A DNA stretch of 64,000 nucleotides, taken from assembly GCF_022376445.1 (NCBI RefSeq), contig NW_025954973.1:1-64000 (forward strand), given 5' to 3'. Source of the stretch: Fomitopsis serialis (Eukaryota > Basidiomycota > Agaricomycetes > Polyporales > Fomitopsidaceae). Both the position numbers and the translations under genes were made by a program. The notes beneath the pieces are model-generated. The model worked only from the letters and a program-made list of their open reading frames with translations. It was not told the DNA's origin and searched no databases. The number at the start of each line of letters is the position of its first letter. The first letter of the stretch is position 1. Below are positions 43,761 through 56,029 of the stretch, piece after piece.

Positions 43761-46700
43761 ATGGCCTCGGTGCGTCCTCGAGACCCCCTCACTGTTTGCA
43801 CCTCCCTCATGACACACACATCGACGTCGTGTATCCCTAGGGTGCGAGCGTCTCAGATGTCCGGTCTCCAGCCTAGTGTCAGTTATTAATACTTGATTCT
43901 GTCCATGACCGCGCCGACTGATGCGTTCACTTAGCTTTTTCCCCCTCCTCCCGACGACAACTCGCACTCACACTGGGATGCTGACGGACATATTGATGTC
44001 AGTCGGAGCAGCGTCGATGAACAGGATGTCAATGGATCGAGTGCCAGTGGACATCGGAGTGACGATGACCAGAGCGAAGAAGAATCCGATACCGATGAAT
44101 GGAGGCCCACGTGGGGGTTCGCCCGTGTGGAAGGCACCCTGCCGCTGGCCCTCTCGGCTCGGATCCCGCTCGAGGTCTTCATGCTGATCATCGACGCGAT
44201 CAGGCATCAGCCTACGTTGGCCGCTGTGGCGCTGGTCTGCGCATTGTGGTACCCGCGGGCGATGCGCAACCTCTACCACACCGTTCAGATTCGCGACCGC
44301 ACCAGCTTCAACATGCTTTTCAAGCACTGTCACGCATCTCCCCGCGTCAGGCAGTGGCTCGCGAGCACATGCACGCTGGTAACAGACGAGCAGGACAATT
44401 TGGCTTACTGCACTGGGTACCTTGACAGGCATAGCTTCGAGGACGACGATGCAGATGAAGACGAAGAGGGGAGTATGGAAGACTCGGACGAGGAGACGGA
44501 GGATGAAGACAGGAGCATAGAATCCCCGCAGCATGGAAACAAGATCAATACTGGCAATCACTTCCTTCAAGCATTATCGTTCGCGCTTGCCGGTCTAATG
44601 CCTCGTGTACGCACCCTTCGCATCCGGAATGCAAGACTTCGTTTCATCCGCCCAGATTTCTTCGTCGCCCTGTCTAGGTTCAAGTCTGTCCAGTCGTTGA
44701 CGCTTTGGGGCTGCCGATTGAACAACCCAACACAGCTGTGGCGGATTGTGTCTGCCTTCCCTCAGCTTACAGACCTCACGATAGATGTTCGGTTCTCCCG
44801 GCAAGCTGCTGCCAGTTACGCAGGAGCCTCGCTAATTCAGGCACCATCTCACATACGTCTTCGATACCTGAACATAATGATGCGCGAAGAACGCATGGCA
44901 ATATTCGTTGACTGGATGACACATTCAGGCCTCTGCACCTCACTTGCGGACCTGAAGCTTCGGTCCGACGGTCCCTCTCTGGTACCGACCCACGTTAACA
45001 AGCTCCTCGAAACGGCAGGGCCATCGTTAACCAGTTTCTACGAGAGGACCTGTGAGACTGATGTGTTGGCCCGTTTCTGGAAGAGTACCTATGAGACCGA
45101 TGACCGTAAGGTTCCCCTTATCGTACTGAGAGGCTTTTTTTTTTTTTTTTTTTTTTTTTTGGAGGGCCATCACGGACGCCCGCAGATGACAATGGGTCAT
45201 CCCGGGACATCCAGCCTGCATGTGGGTCTCCCCACAGTTGCCAGTCCAGGGTTAAAAAATGCCATTTACGCACGATTCAACAATCAGTGTGGGGCTCATC
45301 AGTCCGGCTCGAGGTCCACTCGTAGTGCCGGCGTCCTACCCACTAAAAACCTTTCCATGTTGTCCAGTCTTCCGGGAGCGCAGGTTCGTCCCGTAGAGTT
45401 CTATTCCATGTTGCAAGAACTAGTCGTCTGTCTATCGCAGAGTCGCCATATTTCCGTCGCACTGATTCGACATCTTGTGCCAATCGGCTATTCAGCACGT
45501 ACTGCAGCTTATTCCAAACCAGGGGCTGACTGTGTTCCCAGTCGTCTTCCTCGGCGTGTCCAATAACTCTCTCGCACCTCAACTTCCAGATCAGGTGTGC
45601 GGCCTCAGATATCATTATTCTCCAGAGCCGTGTGGCGCCCGGCCGAAATCGTCCTTTGTTGTCCTTCCACGTTTTCAGGCCGACCGAGAGAAAGTCTGCT
45701 GGGGTCAGGGCCCGCCATTCTGCATCAGGCGCTTTCTTTTTCCATATTCCGCCGACTATGGACCATACCAATGACTGTCCTACGGCTTCACAATCGAAGA
45801 GGATATGTTGTATTGTCTCCGGCAGTCCACACCTGCCGCATTGGGCCCTGTGTTCGTATCCCTGAATCTTATCCCAGTAAGTGCCACATTTCAAGCCGTC
45901 ATGCATAACTTTCCAGAGGAAAACCGCGAATGCCCTACTAAAATCTCGGTGCCGTAGGCTAGTCCATATGGCTCCATGCGTCAATGGGGTGCTTGGAGGT
46001 GAGTGCGTCCGAACTATCTCAAGGTTAGTTGTTGTCGCACGCCGTGTCTCAGTTCCCCTGAGCTCTAGTATGCCATGGTATGCTAGGGCTTGGGTCAGGG
46101 CATCGAGGCGTGCCCCCGTCAGCTCGAAACGGGGGTCGAGCTCCAATGTTGGGGCTTGTGCTAGTACAAAGTCTCGCGGGGGGGCCATTGAGGCGTCTTG
46201 GCGGGCCCGCTCTAAAGTTGCCCATGTGTCTTCGTCAGTTATTTTGCCAAAGGTAGTGGGTGCGCAGCGTTGGCGTAGGCGGTTGAGGAGCGGCCGCAGA
46301 TAGGCGGCGAGTGGAGCCTCTATCCAGCCTCTCATCTCCCAAACGGGGGCTCGCTCAAAGATAAGGGTGGTGAGTACTTCGTTGGTACTTAGTACGCAAA
46401 GTGGTGCGTCGAGGGGTGTTAGCGCGACCGCATGTAGTGCGGCTGACAGTTCCCCAGGTGGATGTACGTCTGTGTCAGTGTCCGTGATCTGCCTCACTAT
46501 CCCGTTTCGTGGATCACTGGTGCCGAAGAAAAAAGCGAAGGTGCGCCCTTCGTCTATATGATCTTCGTCTTGCTGACTCGAGTTGGGCGTCGGCCTGAAT
46601 ACGAGGACGGTTACGGCTTCATCCAGGACTGGCCGGCCTGGGCGTCTACGTAATGCTGGAGGGTCTGATATTGTGCTCGGGTCGACGAATACTCGGAAGG

Positions 46701-49700
46701 TTTCCGACAGGTTTCCGCTGGATGTGACCGATGGGTCGAAGGTGAGGAGGTCACCTTCCCCTAATATGGCCTCACCGTTCTTCTCAAGTCTTCTACTGGT
46801 CAGGGTGAGTCCGTCTGTTATGTCAGGGAAGAGAGGGTTCCATTTGGGTAGGATTTCGCTGAGGATGCGGAAAGCGGCAATCCTACAAGTCGCCGGGTGC
46901 TTGCACCCTCGGGCTCGCAGCCCTTCGCACTCCGGGCAGGTGCATTCATTATCTTCCCATACCGTTGTTGGTGGCTGCGGGGCGTCCCCACACGACGACT
47001 TTGTTGTTTCCAGTAGGTCCGAGATTACTACCACATCATGATGCTCGCGGAGGCAGTCTCCCACCCGTGTGTTGTTCAGTCGCCGTAGTGCTTTGGTCGC
47101 CCCTATGTGGTACCAGGCCGGCAGTTGTTTCTTTAGGGAGGAGTTCACCTTAATGGCTTCTAGGTTCACATTGAAGCGTTTCCCGGCAGTGAGCATTCGC
47201 CGGATGTACAGCGGGAGTTTGGAGTTATTACCTAGTGCTGGGTCCCAGTTTTGTAGGTACGTGTTGACTTGAGCCTTCGGGCGGATCCCGCCCGTGGCAC
47301 GTTTGGCATGCTTGTTGATGATGGCATCCATAGCATAGGCCCATACCGGGCGGTCTTCAGTTAGAGTCAGGTAGCGTTTCAACCACATAAGGTCTATCGC
47401 CTCATTTCTTGCCCCAATGTCAAGCAGCCCGAGGCCTCCTTCTCTCACAGGCCTGTGTAGTGTTGCCGTGTTTATTGGTGGTATACTCGCCGAGTCCCAG
47501 ACGAAGGTGCGAACCATCTTTTTCAGTTCTGTTTCTACAGACTTTGGCATGCCCTGAACCATTGTCAGGTACTGGGATATTCCGCCAGGTCCCATCTGTA
47601 CTATGTGTCTTCGCCCTAACATGGACGGCCTACACTGTCCCCATCTCTTCAAGAAGTTCCGTATCTTTGTTAGGGCCGGCGTCCATACTGCCACCTGTTC
47701 GACATGGTTTCCGATCCAGGCGCCCAGGATGCGAATAGGCTCCCCATCTGTAGCGATACGTACGTCGGGGGGATTAGGCTTGAGCTGGCGTCATCCGGGT
47801 TAAGCTTGCGGGCAGATATTACTGATAGTCTATAGTTCGGTGAGCCTACCGGCATCACCTCCGTCTTCCCATTGTTGAATTTGGCTCTAGAGGCCATGCA
47901 CCACCTATTCAGGATGCTCCACAAGCCCGTCCAGTCGTCATTCTTGGACAGGAAAGCGGATGTGTCGTCTGCAAAGAGTTTCGTTATCAGGCGATCGGTC
48001 GCGCCCGGAATTTGGAAGCCTTTTAGGCTCGACTTGCGTAGAAGTATTGCCAAAGGTTCAATAGCTATATCAAAGAGGAGACAGGAGAGCGGGTCTCCTT
48101 GTCGCACTCCCCTTACTACATTAAAGAAGCCGCTGCTTTCGCCGTTCAAAATGATCTTCGTTCTTGCTGCCACATAGAGCGCGCGGACTTTAGCTATGAA
48201 ACCGGAGGGCAGACCAAAGGCTTCTAGTGTTTTCCACAGGTACGTATGGTCGATTTTATCATATGCCTTTTCCTGGTCGAGAGCGACTATCACTCCGTCT
48301 TCCTCGGTAGCTTCCGCGTAATCAACGAGAACCCGACACGTTTGTGTTTGATCCTCTATGTGTCGTCCTGGGACAAAGCCAGCCTGATCACGGTGGATTA
48401 GTCTGGTGGCTACTTGTCCCAGACGTGAGGTGAGTGTTCGAGTGTATATTTTGTAGTCTGAGTTTAGTAGCGTGATTGGTCGGTAGTTTGCCACTTCGCG
48501 TCTGTCTCCCTTTTTGTATATTGGGCACATCCACCCGTCAGTGAAACCTTCGTTCGGGGAGGGGCCGTTGTCTTCTATGTCGGCGAAAACCAGGGTGAGG
48601 TAGTCTAAGCTATCGAACGCTCCTTCCTTTGTACTTCCGTTCATCAGTGCTCGCCAGAACTCGTATGGGATCCCATCCAGGCCCGGTGCCCTACCGGTCT
48701 GTGCCTTGCGCAGTGCGTCTTTCACTTCCTCCTTGTAAATACTACTTGTTAGCGTTGTGCTGTCTTCGCTTGTTAGGGGGGAAGTGATGTGTGCAAGGAT
48801 GCGGTCGGTTTCTAACAGCTGTTCGTCTTTGGAAAAGCCAGGTACGTCTACAAATTGGGCCGACTCGTGGTAGTCTTTTGTTAGAGTGGCCATTCGGTCG
48901 GATCGGGCCTCAAGGACGGGTGGATTTGTATTCGGCACTTTGAGGGCATATATCACATCTCTCGGTTTCCGTTCTCTATTTACTTGGGACCAGTATTTTG
49001 AAACTCGCTCGGCATTTATCACGTAGCGAGCTGTGGTAGTAAGCTTGGACAGAGCATGCCGTTTCTTTTCCAGGTCGCAGACTCTGTCATGCAGTACTGC
49101 GGAGTCGGTCTGCAGGTCCCCGGAAGTCTGGTATGTGCTTTGTCCTTCAATCTCTTGTATATGGTCTTTAAGGCGGCTGATTTCGGCCTTCAGTTTCGGG
49201 GACTTGCGCTTGATGCGGTCTTGTGCTAGCTTCCGTACGCTGTCTTTAAAGAGTTTATGTAGGTGTTGAATCGTCGGGTGGTCTTGGTGAGTGTCTCCTC
49301 GTACGGTGATCTTCATTTTTTTAAAGGTCTCTATGCCTAGGTTTTTCGCTTGAGTCATGAAGACATCGTCCTCAGTCAGGTGGACTGGCATTGCCCACCG
49401 TCCTCTACCGATAAAGGGGGTGTTTGCGGTGTTAAGTTTAGTACTAACGAGTCTGTGGTCAGTGGGTACGCCAGTCGTTTTGATGTCCCAGGAGTGTGAG
49501 GTCCGGATTAGAGAGTCCGAGGCGTATATGCGGTCCAAGCGGGAGCGCGACATGCTGCCTCTCTGTGGGTACGTGTAGTCTTTCATGTGTGGTTCCGACA
49601 GGCGCCACCCGTCATACAGGTCTAAGTGCCTGATGAAGTCTCGCAGTGCGTCAACGGCATTAGCTGGATCCTCCTTTGCCGGTAGTCTGTCGACAGCCTC

Positions 49701-50896
49701 TTCCACTACATTGAAATCTCCTACCACTATGTCAGCCGGCTTGTATCTCCCTTTTTCTGCCATGTTTAGTAGCCTGGCCCAGAACGCCGCATTCTCGCTC
49801 GGGGAGTTAGGGGCGTAGATGTTCAGTATCGTGATGTACTGGTCTGCATGCCAGTGCATTGTCAGCAATATAGCCCGCCCTGGTATTATTTCTTGGAAGA
49901 CGACGTTCGATACGTCCACCAGTTCCCGGTTCAATATAATCGCAACTCCTTGTGCGGATGTAGACGACGTGCAACCCGAGTTCCAGATCCGGATCCTGCG
50001 CCCGTATAACTCGTGTATCGTATCTAGGTGTTTCGTGTCTAGATGTGTTTCCTGTAAACACAGGACACCTATACGCTCCTCGCGTAGTAATTGATTAATG
50101 GCATTCCATTTCTGGTCTCGAGGTCCGCTCAGGGAGCCTCTGCCGTTTACGTTCAAGCTACCAACATGGAGGCTAGCTTTGGTCTTTCTTCCCGATGGGA
50201 CATTTCGTCCTGTCGGGGCACGCTGAGCCGCCTCCGCGGCTTCTTGCGTGGAGGGGAGGGTAGCGCAGTCTTCCGTTTCCCCTTGTGCATTGTCTCGCGA
50301 CGATGCGCTACGGAGGACAGCCCCGTCTCCAGGGCCCTCTGCTCGATCACTGAACCCGTTGCGGGCGGGGGACACTCCAGGTTCTCTCAAGCGGAGGGGG
50401 TACTGAGAGGCTTCACCGCTAATGCACATCATCATGTCCAATGTATGTAGGTTTTCACGTGAATCTGTCGCAAAACATTGCCTTGCGATTCTTGGACGTC
50501 CGCCTGTACCGCATCGAACACGGCTACAACCAGCCTCAGCACACGATTTGGACCAAAGCAATGGACGAATTACACAGCATCCTCTCCACTATCCGAAGCC
50601 GTCAGCTCGAGCACATCCAGTTCCATGCTTGGGTTGGCTACGACGCTGTACGTCACGACTCTGAGTCTGAGCAACCCAGCGTCGTCCTCAAGGAGCTCGA
50701 CCTGCGGGACCTGCATGGGGTCATGAGCCGGCCAAACTTCGATACATTGAAGCATGTCGGGGTGAAGATGTACAGGTTGCGTTACCCCTATACATTCGTG
50801 GATGCAGCCGGCCTTCGTGAGATGCTCGAGCTCATGGTCCGTGGCATATTACAGCCATGGTCTGCCAGTGGCATACTCAACGTTACCTGCTACTAA
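43761..50896 (+). CDS. F-box protein F6, with a LINE inside intron 2
   Basis: Exons 43761-43769 (ATG GCC TCG), 43935-45105 and 50451-50896; introns 43770-43934 and 45106-50450. Joins are in frame (DD-R-FHVNLSQN). Domains: LFPPPPDDN, an acidic linker, F-box LPLALSARIPLEVFMLII...ALVCALWYPRAMRNLY, SPRVRQWLAST, a strongly acidic insert (DDDADEDEEGSMEDSDEE), leucine-rich part (LSRFKSVQSLTLWGC), VDWMTHSGLC, and C-terminal LKELDLRDLHGVMSR and ILQPWSASGILNV. Intron 2 keeps its donor GTAAGG and its CTAAT branch-like and TGTAG acceptor sequences, but holds 5.27 kb of antisense LINE. Without it the intron would be 68 nt, close to the 58-61 nt of F2, F3, F4 and F5. The coding sequence is otherwise intact; whether the giant intron is spliced is unknown. 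Confidence 0.7.
45123..45134. repeat. LINE target site duplication (left)
   Basis: GTACTGAGAGGC, repeated at 50400-50411 (14 bp if the shared TT is counted). Confidence 0.85.
45135..50399 (-). mobile_element. 5'-truncated Tad1-like LINE inserted in an F-box intron
   Basis: Minus-strand non-LTR element, about 5265 bp, bounded by a 12-14 bp target duplication. It ends in a 26-base A tail (T run at 45135-45160 on the plus strand), as expected of target-primed reverse transcription. The reading frame is already open at the 5' boundary (50399) with no start codon or ORF1, so it is probably 5'-truncated. The endonuclease-RT-RNase H-like order and the C-terminal CCHC motif resemble basidiomycete Tad1-clade elements. 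Confidence 0.9.
45343..50399 (-). pseudogene. LINE ORF2: AP endonuclease, reverse transcriptase, degenerate RNase H
   Basis: From the 5' end: endonuclease motifs SLNVNGRG, LCLQETHL, GDFNVVEE, LDRIYAS and TDHRLV; reverse transcriptase APGLDGIPYEFWR, YRPITLLNSDYKIY, QAGFVPGRHI, FADDTSAFLS; then a thumb and linker with CTCPECEGLRARGCKHPATC. A region aligning with Tad-type RNase H (GELSAALHAVALTPLDAPL, WEMRGWIEAPL) follows, where the usual DS is TN and the last Asp-containing part is absent. Then LTQALAYHGI, FSRAFAVFLWK and CGRCGLPETIQHILFDC. The frame breaks in a run of six G (47767-47772 on the plus strand); a seventh would join the two halves. Stop at 45343. Likely inactive as it stands. Confidence 0.85.
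50400..50411. repeat. LINE target site duplication (right)
   Basis: GTACTGAGAGGC, identical to 45123-45134; F6 intron sequence resumes here. Confidence 0.85.
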
Positions 50897-50919
50897 TATG
50901 CGCGATTTTGATCTTGTAA

Positions 50920-53480
50920 CCGTGAGTGGAGCCCGTTTGCGCACACGTCCGTCTAACTCTTGTCTCCCGTTCAGCCATTGAGCAGCACCCAGGAATCCTC
51001 ACGCAAGACGTGGCACGTCGTTCGAACGGTATAAATGAAGGTGGCGGCAACGGTGCATCGTCACCGCCTGTATGGAACGCGGCGGGTTGATGCGAGGGGG
51101 TCATACGTTCGGCTCCATTTTATCTATCGGCGGACTCAGTAGAAGGACGATTGGCTTGGGTCTGGTATGAAGGTGACTCGGATCCGTTATGGAAACCATC
51201 TCTATTCACTCTACGATGACCGCGTGTACTATACATCGACGATCTGGGCTCGAGGGTATTGGTACTTGATTGTATTGGACATATTCGAAAAGAGCAGGTC
51301 AATCAAGGTCAAGTACAATGAGTACGAATCTGACCGTTAGACAGCGGCGCCATAGAAGCGTGAGGGGCTCCGACCGGGGTAGCACGAGAGAGGGGGAGAA
51401 AGCTGCAGCTCGGACTGCCGCAAAGGAAAACAATGCCGACGGGCGACGTAGGAGCGAAGCCAACCGCGGATCAACGTCCCTCAGTGTCCATGGCCTGTGA
51501 CAGATATTGTTGCGTGCTAGACCTGGGGTTATCGCACAGGACGCGCTCTGTACCTAATAAGGTCGGGCGCATCAGTATCATCGTGAGGATACCAGTCGGC
51601 GCCGTTTGAGCAGGTATATTTCGGCACCATCACTTGAGGTCGGTGTGCGTCGTCACGAAGTGCGCAGTGCGTACATCCACTTCGTTCGATAGGACCATTC
51701 AGGAGCCGTCTGGATGCACCAGAGTTCCGGGATTGTCTGAGGAGGACGCACAGTTTCGAGTCTGGCGATTTTGAGACGGCTGCGAGCGTCACCGGCCTCG
51801 CTAAGAATGGTCTGCGGTTAGCATCCCAAACTCTCTCAAGGTATGGCGTCTGACTAGCGTACCTACGGCTCGCTGAGTTGACGGAGGCGCTATCACAATC
51901 TACGGATGGCAGGTCTAGGAGAAAAGGTATGAGCACGACGAGGTTCAGTGAGTGAGCATCAAGCTGACCATCCTCGCACTCAGCAGATACGGGAGATTTT
52001 ATGGGTGTTGCGCCTGGCTCACTGTTGAGAATCAGCCTTCAGACAGAACAAGTCGCGGCTCGCCTTCGACGCCAGTGACCTATATGCGATCTTGGGAGGC
52101 TGCGGGCTCGTCGTCAAAGTCAGTAACAACAACCGTTTCCTGATCGAAAAAATGAATTAGCGGGAAGACACGAGTTCTACATCCGCATATATGCGTTCGC
52201 GCGTTCGGCCCCATCGTCGCTGAGCTGTAGGAACGAGCCGATAGTGGCTGGAAGACGGGAGAGATATACTTATCTCGGAGCTAGGCCACGACGCCGTTCC
52301 TCCCTCACGAATCTGCGGAGATCCCAGAATTGTAGGTGGTATTGATCGGTTTACAGCCCCAGAACAGTTCTGGGTACGCGTTGCCTTCATTTGTAGTGAA
52401 TGCCTCGAACCCAGTACGTACATTAGACAGCGGATCCGGGTGGCTGGAACTTCGGAAGATGAGCTATCTCCCGCTGAGCACGTATCCAGCGAGGACCAGC
52501 ACTAACCATGTGCATATATCTACGACGATCTTCCTTAACTTGTGGAGACGTGCTGTGCGACAGGAAGACGCATCAAGGAGTCCGTTGAACATAATCAGTT
52601 AGAACTTGCTCACTGGCACCTATTATCCGTTCTTCCCGCCGTCCCGCTCGCTTCGTCGCTGTCGCGACTCGCAAGTCTCCAAAGAGGTACGATCAAGCTA
52701 CCGGCCGCCCCTGTACGGGAACCCGACCACGGTACATTTCGTCACTGAACGCAGTCAGCACGTTGCTCTCGTCCAGTCTGGGTGCGCGGACGCGCATGAA
52801 GGAGAGTGGTGTCACAACGCCGGGTCATACGCGCTGTGATCAAAAGCCTACTCACCTACTCCCCGTTTTGTCCAAGCATCTGGCATTGTCCGCCTCGAGA
52901 ACCGTCTCAGGCTGTCATCAAGTTGGACGTATCATTGCTCCGAGTCGGCCATGACACCGCGTCTTCTCGTCAAAGACTGCAGAGAACATTCGAGCCGTCG
53001 AGTCGAGATCCCTCGTCTAGTCCAAGATCGTTGAGAGCGAGCAGCACAGTCATGTGCAATGGCGGAACAGGACCGTAGGAGACCTAAAATCCGCCCGAGT
53101 TGTTTAGCGAAGGAGTGTCTGCCGGTGGCTAGCGTGTGCGGACGAAATTCCGCTGATATGCGTCGACTAGTGGTGTATCGAGCATCCAGCCAGGTCAGAG
53201 TGCAATTCAAACGAGAGCTTGCTGGAGTTGTGAGAACAGAAGTGCTCGATGTAAGCTCCCCGTCGCTCTTGTGGCGGAGAGACACTCGGAAGAATCTCGG
53301 CGGGGCAGACACGGTGGCGTCGCTGACGTACAGGTTGCTCTCCGTTGCTCTGGACGTCGACCAACACGACCGCTGACCTCCTCTGTGACTTACTGTCCCG
53401 CTGCTCTCGTGTACCCCGGCCTAGCGATTGGTAGCGCTTGTGATGCCGTGCACACCGAGAATAAGTAAGTGCCGTCTACT
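50920..53480. other. 3' flank of F6, then decayed sequence without a supported gene
   Basis: 50921-50973 looks like the family's 3'UTR intron (GTGAGTGGAGCCCG...CCGTTCAG). After about 51.3 kb only short frames are seen. A stretch near 53330-53430 (ALDVDQHDR) is related to 37.2 and 14.7 kb. Confidence 0.4.
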
Positions 53481-53649
53481 TGACGTCGGGAACCAAGGTC
53501 GCGTCCACCCGTCTGTTGCACCCCGTCACGCGACTCGGAATGACTGGCGCGTTCATTTGCAGTCTCCCCCCATTTGAGAACGAGAGTCCGCCCCTATACC
53601 TACTGACATTCGTCTGGCTCCCGCGATGCCGTCGGATTAGGGTGGAAGT

Positions 53650-53961
53650 GTGCTATGGGAGACCGCGTGCGACCAATTCGAAGGGACGAGGGACATGGAC
53701 ATTGGTCTCAGCTGTGTGACCTTTTCGATCGATCCATACCACTACAGCGGACAAACGGTGACTTGTCTGGATATGGTTGAATGTACGATACATGTGTGTC
53801 TAGAATATGAACCGCCGGGTGCTGAGGGCCCACGGTTCTATACTACGCTTTCCGGCTGCTACGATATCAGAAGTGTATTTGATTTTTTGGATGCTGATTT
53901 ATATACATGTCACATCTACGTACTGCTGGATCTGGAGGAGTCAGTCTCGTCGAAGTCGTAG
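53650..53961 (+). other. Unrecognised open frame
   Basis: 103 codons beginning at GTG (RDMDIGLSCVTFSIDPYHY, DIRSVFDFLDADLYTCHIYV). Composition is protein-like but it has no ATG, family match or paralogue in the window. It may be an exon or chance. Confidence 0.2.
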
Positions 53962-53964
53962 TGC

Positions 53965-55360
53965 GACGGGATGATGTCGCGAACACGGCCTTTTCCGCCC
54001 TGTCTCTCCATCTTTTAAGTACTTGTACACCGACATCTGGGGTGACGGACCCCATGCGTCTTGAGAATGTTTGAGCTATGGGATTGCCCGGTCGACCAGG
54101 ACGGTGATGCTGCTTCGATCGCTTGCTGTTGACCTCTTTGCTGATACGGGGATGCGCTGAACTAGCCTCTTCTCGCTCGAATTGAGACGGAAAGGGCTCT
54201 CGCGAACAGGAGCTGCCGGCGGAATTCAGGTAGCCGCGGTATGAGCCCAGCGGCGGCGTGCACAGGCTCGTCGACTTTGGCACCTGTGAGCGTAAGTTCA
54301 TTGTCAGTGTACCCCACAGGTTCCGGAGCATCAAGAACTGTCACCTGGAGAGCAACAATGAGCGTGGGCGACGCGAACCGCCACGCACACCTGCTTCCGA
54401 TGCTCACCAGCATAGACGTCGCATGGCGAGCATTGGATGCGGGCGGCACACAGAGATGGGTTCACTGTCCGATGGGACGCTTAGCAACGCAGCGGAGTGA
54501 CCTCGGGTGAGGAAGCGCATAAGTACCTCTGCTTGACAAAAATCGGAATACATCGCCTTTCTCGAGCATCGTATGTACGTCCGGCTCGAGTCATCGGGGA
54601 GTTCAAGGCAGCTATAAATGATATATGAGGTCCGGTACACCTGCTGGTCACTGCTTTACGTCGTTGACAATGTGCGGAGGGTACACACCGGGAGTCTCCT
54701 GAGAGGGTTCACGGCCTTTAAGATGCTGTCGGGCGTGCAGATTGCCGTCTCATCGAACAATGACTCGACCAACTCCCCTGAGCACATGAACCCCGGAAAG
54801 GTCGCCGTCGTGTAATCTGGCAGAGTAAAAGGGCGCGCTAATGGTGAGGCATCGTCGACGTCGGCGTAGGGTCTGGGCACTCACCGGACGCATGCATCAG
54901 TTTGCTAGTATAGGAAGCCGGGACGGTGTAGGCGATGTTTGAGCGAGAGGCTTAGGTCGCGCAATGAGAGCTACTCACTGTAAGTGTACAACCAGCCTGT
55001 CAGTGTTCCTGGAGGTAACGTGCGTCCGTACCAACTGGGATGACTAAATCGACTGTTGCAAGTAGGAACGACAGGACGGTATCACGGAGAGATCTGCACG
55101 ATCGGTAAATGGTCGAACGATGGTTTAATGTGCAAACAGCGCACCTGATGGTCATGACAGAGGCCAGCTGGAACGTCTCCTATCGACTGACCTCACAAAT
55201 GCTTGTCGATAGTTCACACAGACAACTGGATCAATTTTGAATTTACGCGCCACTGAGACACACCAGGCTGACGGCGACGTGTCATTCCCGCAAGTAAGCA
55301 GAATCTACTTAAGTACCTGACGCACGATTTCCCTTCCACTTTGCTCCTGTTGTCCCTTTC
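53965..55360. other. No supported gene
   Basis: Only short, unconnected frames on both strands. Confidence 0.35.
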
Positions 55361-55371
55361 GTACATTTATA

Positions 55372-55780
55372 TCACGCTCTCATCGAGGGCTGTGTGCATA
55401 TATGCGTTAAGTTTCCACGGTGCCGCATCTTCTCGCAGAACGCTTCGTCAATTTGAGCCTCGCCCAGGCCCAGCAAACACGGAAGGCGTGGGATGTAATC
55501 ATATTCACCGGTGAAGAGAACGAGGAAGGTCGATGGTAGTGGACCCAGCTTATCGCCCGGCAGGTGCATCAGGGATGGTTCTGGAGGAGGGACAGGAGCG
55601 ACGGGACTGTGGCTGAGACGAGAGAGGAAGCGGTCGGGGAATATCGGCGGGGCAGCCTAGCGCACGCTGGCTTTGCTCGTCGGTACTCACTACCATGACG
55701 CTCTGGAACGACCACAGTTTTGTCGATTGAAATACCCCGAGTCACCGCAACTATAGGGCGTCGAGGCATCCATGCAATAG
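55372..55780 (-). other. Possible two-exon gene fragment, unrecognised
   Basis: The minus-strand frame 55569-55372 (MHLPGDKLGPLPSTFLVLFT, PRLPCLLGLGEAQIDEAFCE) looks coding. Upstream, 55769-55690 (MPRRPIVAVTRGISIDKTVV) and a GTAGTGAGT/CTCCAG pair could form an intron. Start, end and family are undetermined. Confidence 0.25.
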
Positions 55781-56029
55781 CTCACAACGAGAGGAGCTCG
55801 GAAGAAGCCTGAGCTCGGCGGGTGCGCACAGACGACCATCGTGACCGTCGACCGACTCAGTCTCCATCGACCAACGCTCTCTCACATCCGCCTGATACGC
55901 CCCCTTCGATAACGTCTGTTGCTATTCAAGACGGTTGTCAGGGCCTGCAACCCATCGGAGTGATCGACCACAAGTTTGTGTCCTGTACCGGATTGTGAGG
56001 CCGTTGAGCCACTCGCTCATCGACGACTG

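Noticed and set aside
45135..45160. Run of 26 T as an assembly artefact
   Set aside because: It is the A tail of an antisense LINE and is followed by a matching target duplication at the other end.
44127..45566. F6 open frame extending through the poly-T run into the LINE
   Set aside because: The reading past 45105 is intron and transposon sequence that is open by chance; the paralogues splice here.
47670..50561. LINE frame starting in F6 sequence at 50561
   Set aside because: The first 54 codons are antisense F6 exon and intron sequence beyond the LINE boundary at 50399.
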